Shown here piece by piece: positions 21,441 to 35,032 of a DNA stretch of 64,000 nucleotides; positions within the stretch are counted from its first letter, which is position 1, and each line of letters starts with the position of its first letter. The translations under genes and the position numbers were made by a program. The stretch is from Ostrinia nubilalis (taxonomy: Eukaryota; Arthropoda; Insecta; Lepidoptera; Crambidae), in contig NC_087090.1 of assembly GCF_963855985.1 (NCBI RefSeq), positions 13,266,501-13,330,500 on the forward strand, given 5' to 3'. The notes beneath the pieces were generated by a model. The model made no database searches. It worked only from the letters and a program-made list of their open reading frames with translations, and was not told where the DNA came from.

Positions 21441-24400
21441 GTGATGAGCGGAGGTTTGATAAGCTGGAAAGTGTTGGTCCAGTAGGTTAGACTCTGGTGT
21501 TGCTATGGTCCTTTCATGGCAATTACTGCTTGTTATCAGATGTTTCTTTTTTAAAGAAAGCTATTCTGTTTGCACATGCATTGCGCAAATTGAAGATGAA
21601 CTTCAACAGGTCAGCTTCTATCATATTATCATTTACCGTCTTTTGTGGTTGTAGGGTACGGGAATGAACTTTCAAATGTAAATACGTAGCTATTACTTAA
21701 GTGACCTTTTTCAGCAAGAGGCTTTCAGTTCCTTTTTCAACAACAAGTAGGTATGCATGAAGACTATTTTAAAGTTTCAAATTTTACTAACCACAGATAT
21801 TGTTTAAAAAAAAGCAGCAGGTAAGGAGAAATAAGAGGCGTAAACTGGTTACCTGCTGGGTTACCGTCTTCTGAAGACAATTGGCATGTTTTTGAAAGGA
21901 TATAGGTACTAAGAGAATGGCTGAAAAGACTAAACAAAAATCAGGCGTCTTTCGTATCTCTTTACAGTTGCCAAATATCGTTTATTTCATGTGATCCGGG
22001 TCGCACAATCGGACCGTAATAAAACTGTATCCGAAATTTACTTTCAGATCTACAAAAGGAACCGTTCGTGAATTCGTGATTCCTATAATGAATTTCCCCG
22101 GTCGAATGTAGTATGTAAAAATAAGCGAGCGATCGGAGGCGCGTGCAAAAACCCATTGCTCCCGCATCATTATGGAATTAAACTCAAACAGGTGTGAAAT
22201 TAAGCTCACTTTTTGCCTGGCTAATAGATTGCGCCGCACTTTTCCGACCCGAGGCGAGCCACTTACGTAATGGGTTATTAAAGACATACAAATCACCTAA
22301 ACGCCCCATTTAAAACGATATAATTTCGCACTAAACAGAATGATTTGGGTGTTTCATCTCGTTATAAATTTTCACTTTTGTTTTTTCAGCCCCAATTACG
22401 GGCGGTTTTGGGCCGACAAAGCGTTTTTTGTGCAGATTCGCTCAGGTGATTGATAGCCGATTATTTTTGGGTTGATCTGTAGATGCTTCCGAGTTCTGAG
22501 CGTTAGAAACAATCACGCTTAGCGGTTTACTACGATGGCTTTTTGTAGGGCACTAGTTTTTATCATTACACAATTTACGAGAATAGCCGGTAGTTAATTA
22601 AATTAACTTTAATACAATAAAAATACTCAATTTAATTATTACGGTCTAATAGCCGTTGAAATTGGGAAAATAGAGCAGAAAGTGGAAACTTAAAACATGC
22701 AATCATACCACCTCATCGACTTAGTATGTATCGTAAACATAGGCAACGTAAACAGTATGACATACGTATACCTACCTAGTTTAGTGTTAAACTTATTTTT
22801 ATGTGAATACATGAGTCATTTATGTCAATATTCAGTAGCTTCATAAGTACCTAGTATTGCAAGTTTTTTTGAAATGCCTAATACCGAATCTTTGTAAAGA
22901 TTAGATAATAAACGTAATCATGATGAGTCATCCGTCAGTCACCGTTCGGAAGCCTAAAAATTTACCGAGTCATTTGAAAAAAATGTGCACAGTACGAAAC
23001 AATATCTATTTCAATTAACGCTCATACTGAGTAGCACGCTAAAGTTTTTATAAAGTAGGTAGGTATGTCTAAGCAATATTCCATAGTATAAGTTTCATTT
23101 CATTTAAGTTTATCGAACGATAAAAGTTTGCAGATATCGTGTCCCTATTGTTTGTGAGCTACAAAATAGTCCAATCGATATATCAACGCTTTAATAGACA
23201 TTTCTGGTGCTTTCTAGTTCTGTTCCAGGTACGGGCAAATGGGAAATTCCTAAAGCCCGTTGCCACTTGCCGCCGTGAAACATGGCCGACCCGATAGTTC
23301 CACTGCAACGAAGGGCCATGCTTTTGCAACCATTTCACGCTGTACCGAGAATTTAAACCAAGACGAATGCACTCGTGGTATTTGCTAACCGTTTGACCCG
23401 GCTCCGTCTGCGCCCACTAACCCACTACTCGATAAGAAACCGACCGCAACTCATTGTAGTACCTATTCGCAAACGTGTAAAGTGCAATGTCCTATCACAA
23501 AGCCTATTCATCTCTTTGATGTAATGATGTGTAGTTGGTATCAACTGTTTATTTACTGCCAGCCGCTTTGGGCACGCAGCCGTACGATCAATTTCCGTCG
23601 AGTAAAAAGGCACTGTATTTTCTGGTACATAAATTCGGTATTTGTGTAACAATCGGCGGGGTGTTAGAGTGTTTTGCATTGGCGCTGACCGTTGTATGAC
23701 TGGCAGAAGAGTCTTCAGGCGTACAGTTAGTCGGGCCCGCTCAATAAATTAATTCGGTAATAGGTAATAGTCGGCACTGGAAATATACGTGAAGTGTTTT
23801 TAGGATTAAACTAGTTGTAGGTAACAAACACGATTTGCAAGTTAGGAATATAAAAACTTAATAGAATCAATGGATCTGATTGATCGGCTACTGTGTGAAT
23901 TTGATATTCACAGCAGTATTTTTACTTAAATGTTCTGAGTGTTACATAAATTGGTGGGTTTTATCCACGTTATTCACCGCTTCTTCCTGACAGTGAAAAG
24001 CGATTGGTTTGCTACTTCGTTGTTATAAAAATTTACTGTTAATTTATAGTACTTACTCAAGCTTTTGCAGAAATATAATAATGTGTGTGATACAAAGAAA
24101 ACGTGTTCATATTTCACAACTAAATTAACATTAACTTTAAAATTAATAGGATACTTTATAAATTAAGTATGCAAAACTTACCATCAATAATATCATTTTT
24201 TCTTCCCACGGGAACCGCTGGCTATTGGACACAATTTTTTCCCGTCTGAAGTTATTTTTCCGAAGCTGCGCGTTAAAAATATTTCAAGCCCAAACTTGAT
24301 CCACAAGAGTAGCTTCTACATCCCTCTCGTTCGAAGGCGCCGGCTTGTCGTATCACCGGCTGGAGGGTCCTCAGCCATAAATTGAATAAACACTCGCGAA

Positions 24401-24656
24401 TCACTCAGGACTTGCAACTATCGCCTGCTTGTTTTAAAAGAAAATAACTTGACGGCTTTCGACAAATTTTTGGACACAGCTTTGAATTTATACAGGGTGG
24501 ATGAATATTTTTTTCAGTGGTATACAGCTACTTGTACATCTTTAGTTGAATACACCATCACAGCTCATAAAAGAGGGATTTATACTATGTAGATAACTTG
24601 TATTTGTATTCTTCTATAGCAAAAACTATAAAAACAAGAAAAGATTAAAGAAAGTT
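21441..24656. other. No recognised gene
   Basis: About 3.2 kb without a supported gene or known repeat. It includes mixed-composition blocks (21950-22300 and 23260-23700) that look non-repetitive and might be regulatory. Confidence 0.35.
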
Positions 24657-24790
24657 TCAAAGTCAAAGCTTTATTTAGTACGTAAGCTAGGCCCTTCTAG
24701 GGTCGCTTATACTATACACGTCCCAAATATAGCTTGCCCTACCACCACTTCGGGACAACATGGGCTGCTGTTGCGAAGAAGTGGCGGAAG
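24657..24790. repeat. Lepidopteran interspersed repeat, copy 1
   Basis: Holds AAGCTTTATTTAGTACG, ACACGTCCCAAATATAG, CCCTACCACCACTTCGGGAC and GCGAAGAAGTGGCGGAAGAG, in the same order as the copy at 26515 (ACGTCCCAGTAATAACCC, CTACCACTGCTTCGGCAC, GAGAAGAAGCAGCGCAAGAA). Probably the tail of a non-LTR element or a SINE. Confidence 0.6.
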
Positions 24791-26514
24791 AGTTTTGTGA
24801 CACTATATTTCGTTTCGTTTTATATTTCATAACGTAAAAAATACACAATATTCTTTTAGGTACCTAATCAAGTGCTACATGTTTCTTAATTATACCTACA
24901 CCATGTTGATTGACCACAACAATCATCAATAAAGTTGTACTTGTTGTAAAGTCGCTTCACTGCGCGATACAAAATCCTCCTACAGCCGATTCGAACACAA
25001 TAATTAACCGAAGAATTAAAAGGAACACCATTTCCCACAGAGGAATTACTCACCGTGACGTGGGCGCGCGCATTAATTAAAACAAATGACAGTTGACAGC
25101 TGATTGTGTCGACGTGACGGTGGCGCCCCGCAAGATTTGTAAATGTCATTAAATCAAAGAACGCGTAAAGTACTATTATTTATTCTGTGGTCCGGCCCAC
25201 ACGCGAGTGCAGGCACGGACTGCATTTGAGTGCTACTGAATGGAAATAAAATATCGAAAAGCTAAACTTTGCAAAATTTAACACAAAAATAAAATTGTTA
25301 AAACAAAGCACTCAGTCATTTTTGAAAGTAAAGAATTTCATACTTAAATAATGGTCAGACCATATTTGTCCACAATTCGGGTTCACATGACGTGTTTAAT
25401 GTTATCTGACAGTTATAAAAAATTACAAAAATGACCAAGCACCTTAAAGCACAGACGATACTAATCTTAAAATAAACGTACATATTACTTACACGAAGTT
25501 TTTTTCCTATTCCCATAAATAATCCAGCCGTAATTTACAGCTTTGGTGAGCCATTTATAATTCGGAATCGCCCTAAAAATCACCACGCGCACCCGCGTAC
25601 GGCTGAACTATTAAACAAAAACAAATGAGCGCCGATCATGACCGATAACGTAATCCGTGTCGAGTTTATTTGTTTTTAATTATTCGAGTCCGCCCCTGGC
25701 TAATGACTCTATCGCACGGATTTACGAGTTGCCCCGGGACTTTTGTTTTTTGTCTGAGGCGCACGTAGGTAGCCTTAACAGGGAAGATGTTTACGGGCAA
25801 GTTTCCTTGTTATTTGAGATTAATAGCCCGTTTAAAAAAATCTGTTGTCCTGATTAATTACATGTTTTGTTTTGAATCGTTCTATTTAGTTCCTAGAAGA
25901 ACAGTAGGAAATTGAAATTAAACCTAGAATCTTGGAATATTACAAAATCTATTTTTAAAACATCGAAAATTTATGAAACATCTAAATGTAAACTTTTCCA
26001 CGGCTAAACTTCGTGGGTGACCAAACCTTATCAGTACCAAGAACTAACGCAATTATGTTATTTGTACTAAAGTCATCGTAGGCAAATCCATTGGTACTAA
26101 TCACTTAAAAATTAAGCCAAAGGTCATTTCGCAAGAAAATTCCTAGACTGAAACCAGGTAGGTACTTGGTGCCAGGAGAGATAAGGACATAGATAAAGAT
26201 AAAGGCGGAGTAATGAGTAAAACTGGAAAGGCCACCAGTGAATAAAACACACTTGAAAGAATACATACATAATACTACAACGTAAAAAAAAATTGCAAGT
26301 TTAAAAAGTAATGGAAATTCCATGTATCGAATTATGTATGTAGATTAATAATATAATTACTTAACAAAATTAAACTACGAGTAACTAGTGTTTTGGGTGT
26401 AATTTTTATGTTCAGCACTGTATAGATTTTTTTTGAAAAGCGTCCATACTAGGCCTCATACAAAAATGGGTTATTTTGCCCCAATCTCATAAAAACTCAA
26501 AAAATTCATTCTAT
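24791..26514. other. No recognised gene
   Basis: No supported gene. 25500-25830 is a mixed-GC, non-repetitive block with A/T-A/T-CAAA motifs (TAAACAAAAACAAATG) that could be a Sox-responsive element. Low certainty. Confidence 0.3.
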
Positions 26515-26660
26515 TTTTGCAAGTAGGCTTTTAGAAAGCACTTTTACACGTCCCAGTAATAACCCTACCACTGCTTCGGCACAATAAATGCGCCAGTGCT
26601 GAGAAGAAGCAGCGCAAGAAACAGTCACTATTACAAGGGCAGCCTTTTTTTCAAGAGTTT
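26515..26660. repeat. Lepidopteran interspersed repeat, copy 2
   Basis: Contains TTTTACACGTCCCAGTAATA, CACTGCTTCGGCACAATAAA, GCGCCAGTGCTGAGAAGAAG and CAGCGCAAGAAACAGTCAC. Better preserved than the copy at 24657. Confidence 0.65.
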
Positions 26661-27069
26661 ACAGACTGTAATCTATCTATTTACGAGTACCTATGATGAA
26701 TTAAGACGCTCGAAGCTATTACAAACTACATAAGATGAGGTGTTACATATAGCTTGATGTGAAGTCCACACATAACGATACACGCATACCTCAACACCAT
26801 CTATCGTCTGTCAAAGGACGCTGCCACAAAGAGATACCTCTGAAGGATTTCTATTAAACATTCGAGTCACGCAGAAGAACGCATTACTCATTAGTTGGAC
26901 GGACGCTCGACATTCTGAATAATAAAGTCACATTTTAAAGCGTTTTCCTGTTAAGAACTTCGATATGATCCGAGTTTTCAGAGCTATTTTAGCAAAATAC
27001 TTTTGGAAAACCATATTTTTGTTTACATTGTGGTAAAACTTGAATATTGTTCAGAATCAAGTAACAATT

Positions 27070-27177
27070 ATGCTGACTTGCACAATCTTACTTAACTTTG
27101 ATATACTTACGTCAAATTTTGTCAAACTCCATACAAAAAACATCGGTTATTATCAAGGTGGTGTAACTCAGTCTTAG
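27070..27177. mobile_element. MITE, GGCTGAGTTGCACCA family, copy B
   Basis: Begins TGCTGACTTGCACAATCTTA, has the core TGTCAAACTCCATACAAAAA, and ends GGTGGTGTAACTCAGTCTTA. Full-length, diverged. Confidence 0.7.
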
Positions 27178-27288
27178 ATCATAAAAAGTCACAGCATAAA
27201 ATTAAGTATACATTGTAAAATGTTTTAGCACAAAGTTCTATTGAATAAAAATGTAGTTTACTTGCGAGTAGGTATAATGCAGTAACAA

Positions 27289-27392
27289 CTAAGGCTGAGT
27301 CTTAAATCTGTCAAACTCCATACTTGTTCTTAATTCTCATGTGGTTCTTGTCAATGTTACGTTTAAAATAAGGTGGTGCAACTAAGCCTAAG
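27289..27392. mobile_element. MITE, GGCTGAGTTGCACCA family, copy C
   Basis: Begins CTAAGGCTGAGT, core CTGTCAAACTCCATACTT, ends AAGGTGGTGCAACTAAGCCT. It lies only about 110 bp from copy B in the same orientation. Confidence 0.7.
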
Positions 27393-30300
27393 TTTACTAC
27401 AAACATGGAGACACATTTTAAACAAGCAGGAAATCGCATAAGCAGAATAATAAGTCTGTCCAAAAGACCACGATAGCCAGCTATTTTCATCCAGTTACTG
27501 CCAGCAGCATCTTTTGAAGTTGTCTGTTCATCGAGCTGGGGTCCACATGTATTGAGGAATAGATGAGTGACGGGTCCATAAATGACACTTCTAAGTTTGA
27601 TAGAATTTTTGCGAATTCGTATGAATTAACCTATGTATTAAGAATTCGAAAAATTTTAAATTACGCTCCTTGGTTCTTTTTACAGCAATCAACACCATTT
27701 GAATATGTAATCGGGTTCAAAATTAAATATTGAGCCTTCATAATAGATACTAAATGCTAATAATAACGGCGTACAAATTAACATGGAAGTGTTAATTTTG
27801 AACAGCAGAACGAAAAATAGAAATACAGTTATGTTCACTAAGAGGTAATCTTTGGCGGTGGTTTACGACCAAGGCCCAGTTAAATTGTTTTATGGGCCAC
27901 CCCTGGCCTACCCCTTTACAGCAATATAACTTTCCAAAACAATTTTATGACCGGATTTTGTTTTGTTTTTTGCCGACTACCACATGAGAATTCTTTTGTG
28001 AGGGATTCGTGGCGTCTAAGTAACTGTCTGGTGCACTGGTTATCTAACTTACAGTTTTTAGGCTATGGTACAATAATGGTATTTATTGCTGTAAAATAGC
28101 AGTAGGTAGTTAGTAGTAGGTACTGGATCCATGTTGTAAGCATTTACAAAACTATGTTGGATCATCCTCTTTTGTTAAGATTATCTAAACACAGCCTTAG
28201 GAAAAAAGTTTAATAGTAGGAAAATTCCATTTTTCTTTTGTAAGAATGGGTCACATAACTTCTTGGCCCAAACAGTCGAATATTTTGGAGTTATCTCAGT
28301 AAGTGAAATGTATTCTGTCTACCATTGTCTCATTTCTTATTTACAAAGATGTCTAGGTGTATAAGGGATATCTCAATTATACCATTTTTGTCTTGAAATC
28401 TTTCTGAAACTACAACTTGCTACGAATTTGCATCAACCAATACTAATAAACCAATCGAAATTACAACTCGAAGTGAATCGCATAAGCCCACATTTTCAAC
28501 AGCTTAAACAGTGCGCAATGTAAGTGCGTACTTGCTAACAGCCTACCTGCGCGCACGCCGTACCGTTACGGCGCTTCCAAGAAGGTCATGCGATGGCTGA
28601 AATACCACTTAATTTTTTGCCTAGCACAGTCGAGCAAGGCTAGTACGTTGGTGTCGCATAAAACAAATAAATAGCGACGTTCTGTTGTTTTATTGACTAT
28701 TGAACTAAATTGTTCAAGTGTTTTTACATATTTAAGTAGGTACGTGAGATATTTGGGCGACAATTTAACTTGATCTGCACTGCACCAAACATACTTTTAT
28801 TAGGCGACTAGTTAAGGCTTAAATAGGGTACAGTGTACATGTTGCATAATTTTCCACGACTCCGGGTAGGTTTGAAAATGCTTAAAGGTCCTCTAATTAA
28901 TTCAAAACCGATTAAGTATTCAAATTCAACAATCACAGGCTTTTTGGATCTCAGCATGAGTTTGAGTCGTGTTTTGAACTTCATTTGAGAATACCATCCG
29001 GGAACTTTAACATGGAGTTTATTAATAAGAATCGATACTCAAGTACGAATCAATACTTGAGAAATAGAATCCAGCTTGTGATTGGTCTGAGCTTTGAACT
29101 TCACTTAATCACAGACTCTGCTTGAGTTCAAATCGAGTTTTGAGAATACATAGTTTTAGAATAAGATCCTGAAACTGATTGATCTAGGTTTATAATGTAA
29201 GCTAGGATAGTAATAAAAAGCTCTCGAAAATTAATAGTTGTGTGAATTAAAGAAACTTTGAACATCTTCAATAAATAATTGGTATGACTAAATTCTAATG
29301 TAATATTTGATTTCACATTATTTATAATTGGCACACCATTTTTTGTAGCTCGCAGCTTGTCCCCACTGCATCAATGCAGCTGCATGTAATATTACCCAGA
29401 CTTGCAGTACATCCGAAACCATACACATTTACTTATGTACTTTAGGGAGTGTAGGTATGTGAAGTTACGCACACGATAAATTATTCATTTACTTATTTCC
29501 ATCTTGTTTAAATTCAGGGCCAAAGTTCACGCGCGCCACATCTCATAAATAGCATAAAGAGCGTTGAACAGATCGTTTGAAATATATTATTTATTCCTTG
29601 AATTTTATAATTTTCGGTTAGGTTAGGTCCTGAATTAATTTAAGAATGAGAATTAAAAATATTTCTGTATAAAAATAGCCTAAATACGTACAAGTTTGGT
29701 TTCGATAAAATTAAGTTTAGTAAACGTCAAGTAAACTGTTATCTCTTATATTTTTTTAAGTTTGGTCTATTATATAATTTGGCGTTCAACTTCTTAAGTT
29801 TTTTGTTCTCAACATTAATAAATTCTAAAAATTTTCATTCACATAAAAATGAGCTAAATATACACTGTCATTAAAAATCATTTAGAGGGAAAAACGTTAT
29901 TGAATCATCACTTATAGAAAGTACAAGTTTTCAGGGACGTAAAGAAAACTATATACATACATATATGCTTTAACCTGACAATACATAAACCTTCCCATGT
30001 TAACACCCTAAAAACTGATGAGTCTTGTCCGAGAGTGTGAGGATGTTTACATGATCGCTATACTGATAAGCTAATCGCAAACTAAGTGATTAATATCTGC
30101 CTGATCTTATCTAGATTTCGATCTTTTAAGTGCCTTAATATGCCATCCGGAGTACTTATGCTAAATTCTTTTTCGTTTTAAAAGTCTGTGTATCAAATGA
30201 TCTGCCATTATCTATCAACACCTACGTGCTCCGAAATCCTCTGTCGTTACTGTACGTTTGATATCACCATTGACACACGTCTTCAAATATTTGAAGCAAT

Positions 30301-30500
30301 ATAATGTACTCTGAAAAACCGTTCAACATCTTTTGAACCACCCACAACCGGCATCTAATGACAAATGGGGCAAATATTGACGATTTGGGAAAAACAAAAA
30401 GCCGAAACAGGGGCGCCGGTGTCAATCTCAAGAACAAATAGTGGGTGTTTGGCGAACGAATTACGTGACAACTTTGTGTCCCGCTGTTTGCCAGCCCTTG
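27393..30500. other. No recognised gene
   Basis: About 3.1 kb of AT-rich sequence without a supported gene. 28930-29160 has several GAACTTCA and TGAGTTTGAGT-like phrases that could be a decayed element. An octamer ATTTGCAT is at 28426-28433, consistent with chance. Confidence 0.35.
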
Positions 30501-30556
30501 GTGGGAAATCGCGGCAAGGTGGGAAGGGCGGCGGATGCAAGGCAGATGTGCATCTG
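30501..30556. promoter_or_regulatory. Candidate Notch/proneural motif cluster
   Basis: Two GTGGGAA motifs (30501-30507 and 30519-30525; the Su(H)/CSL core) in direct orientation 18 bp apart are followed within 20 bp by two inverted proneural-type E-boxes, CAGATG (30543-30548) and CATCTG (30551-30556). This combination is known from Notch-target neural enhancers. It lies about 5.2 kb beyond the SoxN stop codon. Function is inferred from motifs only. Confidence 0.35.
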
Positions 30557-31282
30557 CTAAAAGGTGTTGTTTGTGGCTATGTTGGCGTTAAATGCCCATT
30601 ACTCGGTAACTTTCAGCATTAATTTTAAATACAATGGTTTTCCTTCATAAAGAGATTGAATAAGCAGATTTTTAGAAATTACCTTTTTTCAACCTCACAT
30701 TTTACTAGAAAAATTCAAGTCTCCTGTAACTGAAAAGGCTACGACATTATATCTTACTCTTTGATGACTATTTTTAGTACATATTACAAATAAAAAAAAT
30801 GCCCTGTGCAGACTCTTTACAGTGTTTAGAGGCTTTTTACTTCATAATGTCATTTTGAAAAGATTAGTGGTATAACTATTTTGTTTTATAATTTGAAGGA
30901 AAGGGCCCAATGCTACTGTGTAATGGGTGGATGGTAAGTCCTGAAACGACTGAATTATTTCCAAACTATCGTTTTCATAGAAAGAAAAAAAAAAACGAAA
31001 TTGCCAAGTAAATTCCCCGTAAGACCTAGAAGTAACCTAACATATGATTAGAAAGTCGACCGCAATCATCGGAATGACATGTCGCGACCCGTGAGAGAAA
31101 ACAAAGGGGTGCCGTGGGAACGGTGATTGCCCACGGTAGGGTCGTGGGCTCGACCGGTCACAGCGCGGAACGGGCACCGATTGCACATCCGGAATACGCA
31201 TTTCGCTTTGTTTTTCGTGTTTAGTGATCTGGTTATGAATAATTATTTTGTTTTAGTAGGTTTTACTAAAATGTGTGATGTT
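30557..31282. other. No recognised gene
   Basis: No supported gene. 31080-31210 is a GC-richer non-repetitive patch. Confidence 0.35.
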
Positions 31283-31444
31283 GGGCTCGTATTCAGAAAC
31301 CAGGTTCCAAACTTATGTAAAGATTCAAGCAAGTATTCATAGATTCAGGCCTATGATTGGTTGGATTTTAATATTTAGACAATTACATGTGATTTTTATA
31401 TTTGAGCATTTATTCAAAAAACTATCATTTTCATAATACGGGCC
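31283..31444. mobile_element. MITE related to the GCCCGTATTC family
   Basis: Left GGGCTCGTATTCAGAAA and right TTTTCATAATACGGGCC are imperfect inverted termini similar to the MITE at 13285. About 162 bp, non-coding, more decayed. Confidence 0.5.
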
Positions 31445-32061
31445 TGCAACTTTCTCAGAAGTACAGTAGGTAACTAATAAACATAGTTATTTAAATTATT
31501 AAAAATGTCTTCAAGTGCATATCGCTTAAAGTCTCTGTTAAAACCCCATCTCACTTAGGATAAGGTTATTATGTTAAATTACAATATACTGCTAGCTATT
31601 ACTGCTGAGTAATTAATCCAAAAATAAAGCAATTAAGAGCTATATTTCCATAATTTCTTTATTTGCAACCGACACCTACCGTATCTAATGCGGCTTCTCC
31701 AAAGTGCAATGGATTCTAAAGCTCATCAGAATGGTAATGAACTAATTAATACCTCCACCGAAACTAATTACATGTTTATAATATTTTTGCAGTTTATTTG
31801 TTTTGGTAAACTTTGTCATTAGAGTATAATATGAGATAAATTATTAACTTAAAAGGTGCAATTAAGTGTTTGTAAACATAACAAATAATAACCGTAATAA
31901 TTTAGTCAACCGTTTTTAAAAACTGGTAAGTACCTATATCTAAATGTGTCAATTATTCTTAAAACAACACTACTCTATTTGTTGTATACTTTGAAATTTC
32001 TCTGTATTAATAAAATCTGTGTTTGTTAGCTATTTGGCAAAATAAATGATGTAATAAAAAC
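31445..32061. other. No recognised feature
   Basis: AT-rich sequence with no supported gene or repeat. Confidence 0.45.
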
Positions 32062-33110
32062 TAGTGATGGGCCGACTATGGTCTTTGCCGACTAACCGAC
32101 TAGCCGACTAATCGGTTTCCAAATTGCCGATTAGTCGGCCGACTAGTCGGCAATGCCGATCATTCTAATACCTACTTGTCCGAAGAATAATATATAGATT
32201 TCTCAAAGAAATAAGAATATCTAGATTTCTAAAGAGATAAAAAATATAACTTCTTGAGAAATGAAATTTCTTTAATTATAAGAAAAAATAAAAAGCAACA
32301 CACAATCACCTAACTAACAGTACCTAAGGTAAATGTCATAATTTTCGACGGCGGAGGGGTCAGAGGAGGTGACAATATGATCGCCTCCTGCTGGGCTAGG
32401 ATGCGCGCCGTGATATTATTCTTAAGTATCGACGTCAAAATGTATGGGCAAATTGCGCTTATCGCGGCACGCATCCTAGGCCCACTGATTCCTCTCCACC
32501 CTCCACGGTGATGGTCAGAAGCTGGGAGCGTGGGGGTACCCTCGCCTACATAGCACGGACTACCACCACCCTCGGATAGGCAGGGCCCGCCAATTGCTGG
32601 CACAGACTGTGATAGGTGATGGCTTTGTCCGGATTCCCATAGTTCTTCACACTAAGGCGATCGACGGAGCTCAGGGGTTATTTATGTGGGTATTCCTCAT
32701 CCTTCCGATGAGAGGAGAATTCCATGCATTTTTGCCCCGAAAAAAAGTGTCATAATTTTTATATGGACAAATTATAGAAACTTTACACATTTTTGACGAT
32801 TTCCTGGTAATTTTAACTAATCTTAACTTTGTATGAATTTAGTCTGATTGCCAAAATTTTAAATCAGGTGAAACCACTTTTTACTGATTTTTTGCAGTCA
32901 AAAATGGTTTAGTTAGATAAACGCCCTTGGTCTACCTCATAATCATCTTGGTAATTAATTATGAGTTTTATTTCATTCAAATTTTTAATTTGTAATGCGC
33001 CGATTATAATCGGCAGATTTTGCCGAATAGTCGTCACTAGTCGGCCGACTACAAATGATGCCGAATAGTCGGCTTTCCCGACTAGTCGGCGACTAGTCGG
33101 CCCATCTCTA
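32062..33110. mobile_element. Non-autonomous hAT transposon with CCGACTAGTCGG subterminal repeats
   Basis: Termini TAGTGATGGGCCGACTA and TAGTCGGCCCATCTCTA are inverted repeats, flanked by a perfect 8-bp target duplication ATAAAAAC (32054-32061 and 33111-33118). Both ends carry many CCGACTA/TAGTCGG units, often as the palindrome CCGACTAGTCGG, probably transposase-binding sites. The interior 32330-32700 is GC-richer and looks like a separate captured or inserted repeat; a minus-strand open frame there has no recognisable domain. 1049 bp, no transposase. Confidence 0.88.
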
Positions 33111-33226
33111 ATAAAAACATTTTTGTAACTCTCTTTTTGTGTTTGATTTTGACAAAGTTTTGAAAGGTTTCTATTTTTACTTTATTATACTTGTAACTTT
33201 TCAATCAAGTGGTTCGGGACTATTCC

Positions 33227-33427
33227 CACTTTTCTTTCCCACCGCTGCACCCTGTGTAGCCAGGATCTACAGCTTGACCGCCAACAAATACCGAACCAGT
33301 GAAGGTCAAGTTTTGTCCTGGGGGAAAGTTAAGCTGTCATTGGACCCGCAACGAAATTAATCAGAAGAATATAGGAGTTCGAAGATAAGATTCGACTTCC
33401 CTCCGTTGCAAAGCGGATAATAGGTCA
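33227..33427 (-). repeat. Interspersed repeat copy 2 (shared with 5.2 kb)
   Basis: Reverse complement of 5203-5392: GTAGCCAGGATCTACAGCTT and TGGACCCGCAACGAAATTAA correspond to the same phrases there. It lies about 115 bp right of the hAT target duplication. Confidence 0.8.
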
Positions 33428-35032
33428 ATTAAGGGGGCCTATCTTATGAGCTATTAGCTACCTGCCCATAATATTTGTTAATTCTATCAAGTGGTAGGCA
33501 AAATAGTTCATACCTCCACAAGGGTTCCCAAAAATGCTTGCAATCCACCCCTGTGGCATATGCGACTTTTCATCATCACCACCAACCCCACTAAGTGAAA
33601 ATAGTGTTTAAATTAATTCAAGTTGAACACTGGGGCGTGTTGGATTAAGCCGTTGTCCCCCGGGAGAAAAGTGCCGAATTCCGTCCACTGGATGGGGATT
33701 TCATTAAATCCACTCACCCCTTGCGTGTTGACAGTAATTGATTGAAATGCCAGATTCTTAACGATTGATTTTGAGTTGAAGTTGTATAATCTTGAACTTA
33801 TGGTGGGATAAGAATGCTAGGATTTTTATAATCATCGTTTTTCAGACTACATGCTTTATTGATTGTCATTCTTTTAGAGTATTGTTAATGGCATTGTGCG
33901 CCATAATTTATATATTTTTTGTGTAAAATGGCAACTTATTTTCTTTTGTGTTTAGCTTAATATGATTTTTAAATAACTCATTTAATTGACACAATAAACG
34001 AATAGCATTGATAAAGATTTATCATTAAAATTAAAACTACAATTATGTTATTTTGACGTTTTAAGAGCGATATTTGAGCTTTTATTAAATCAATTGTTGT
34101 ATGTTATCTTCACAATAATGTTATTGTTAAATGATTTTATATTTATCTTGTGAAAAAATCTGTATACGATACAAAATAATTGTTATTGCTATAACTAATT
34201 GGTATGAAAAAGTTAAATAGTAACAAAATAATGTATGTGTAAATGTACCTACATAAAATATCTTCATTCATGAACCGATATTATCATGTTTGATATAAGT
34301 TATAAATACTGCCATTTGTTACCATTATTTTATGTAACTTATCATGTGAATAATCTTAATCCCTTAGTTTTTATTGTTATAGTTGTAAATATACTTGAAT
34401 TGTTGTTATTATTATAGATGAAACTTATTAATTGAAATCATAATGTTTTACACAATTAACTAAACATTAATAAAATTAAGTTGTGTGTATTGTACTAATT
34501 TGATCTAATTACGAAATTAAAACTTTGAATTGAAGAGATGCTTATATTATTCACACTTTCAATAACAAATATTTGACGTATTGTGTGTTTTTTATTCCTT
34601 TTATGATACAAACAACTTTAAATATGAAAGGAAGATTAATTTTCTTAGCGCGGTGATAGTGCGTTGAAGTCTTTTGCATGGGTTTTCCACCAAAATGTTA
34701 AATACTAATATCTCCTTACAAATATTGTTTCAAACTTTATAATTCTTGTTGTTTTCATCTATAAAAAGTATTTTTTACTTTTGATGGACTGTTATCAGAG
34801 TCTATGTAAAATATATCGAGCAAAAAGCTCCGCTATAATTGGCAGTTGCTCAGTTTTTCTGTGATTTTCATTTGAACTTTGCAATGTGAAACTGAGATCT
34901 AATTTTAGTGCGAAATTTCTTCTTAAAACAACTTTGAAGAACCAATGAAAAAGTTAAATGTTTAAGATGCAAGATAAATAAAAGTAACTTTGAGGGTAAC
35001 TGAATGTTTGGTAACGGTCTCGATACCTGCAC
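33428..35032. other. AT-rich region downstream of SoxN
   Basis: No gene or repeat recognised; strongly AT-rich from 33.8 to 34.9 kb. Confidence 0.45.
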
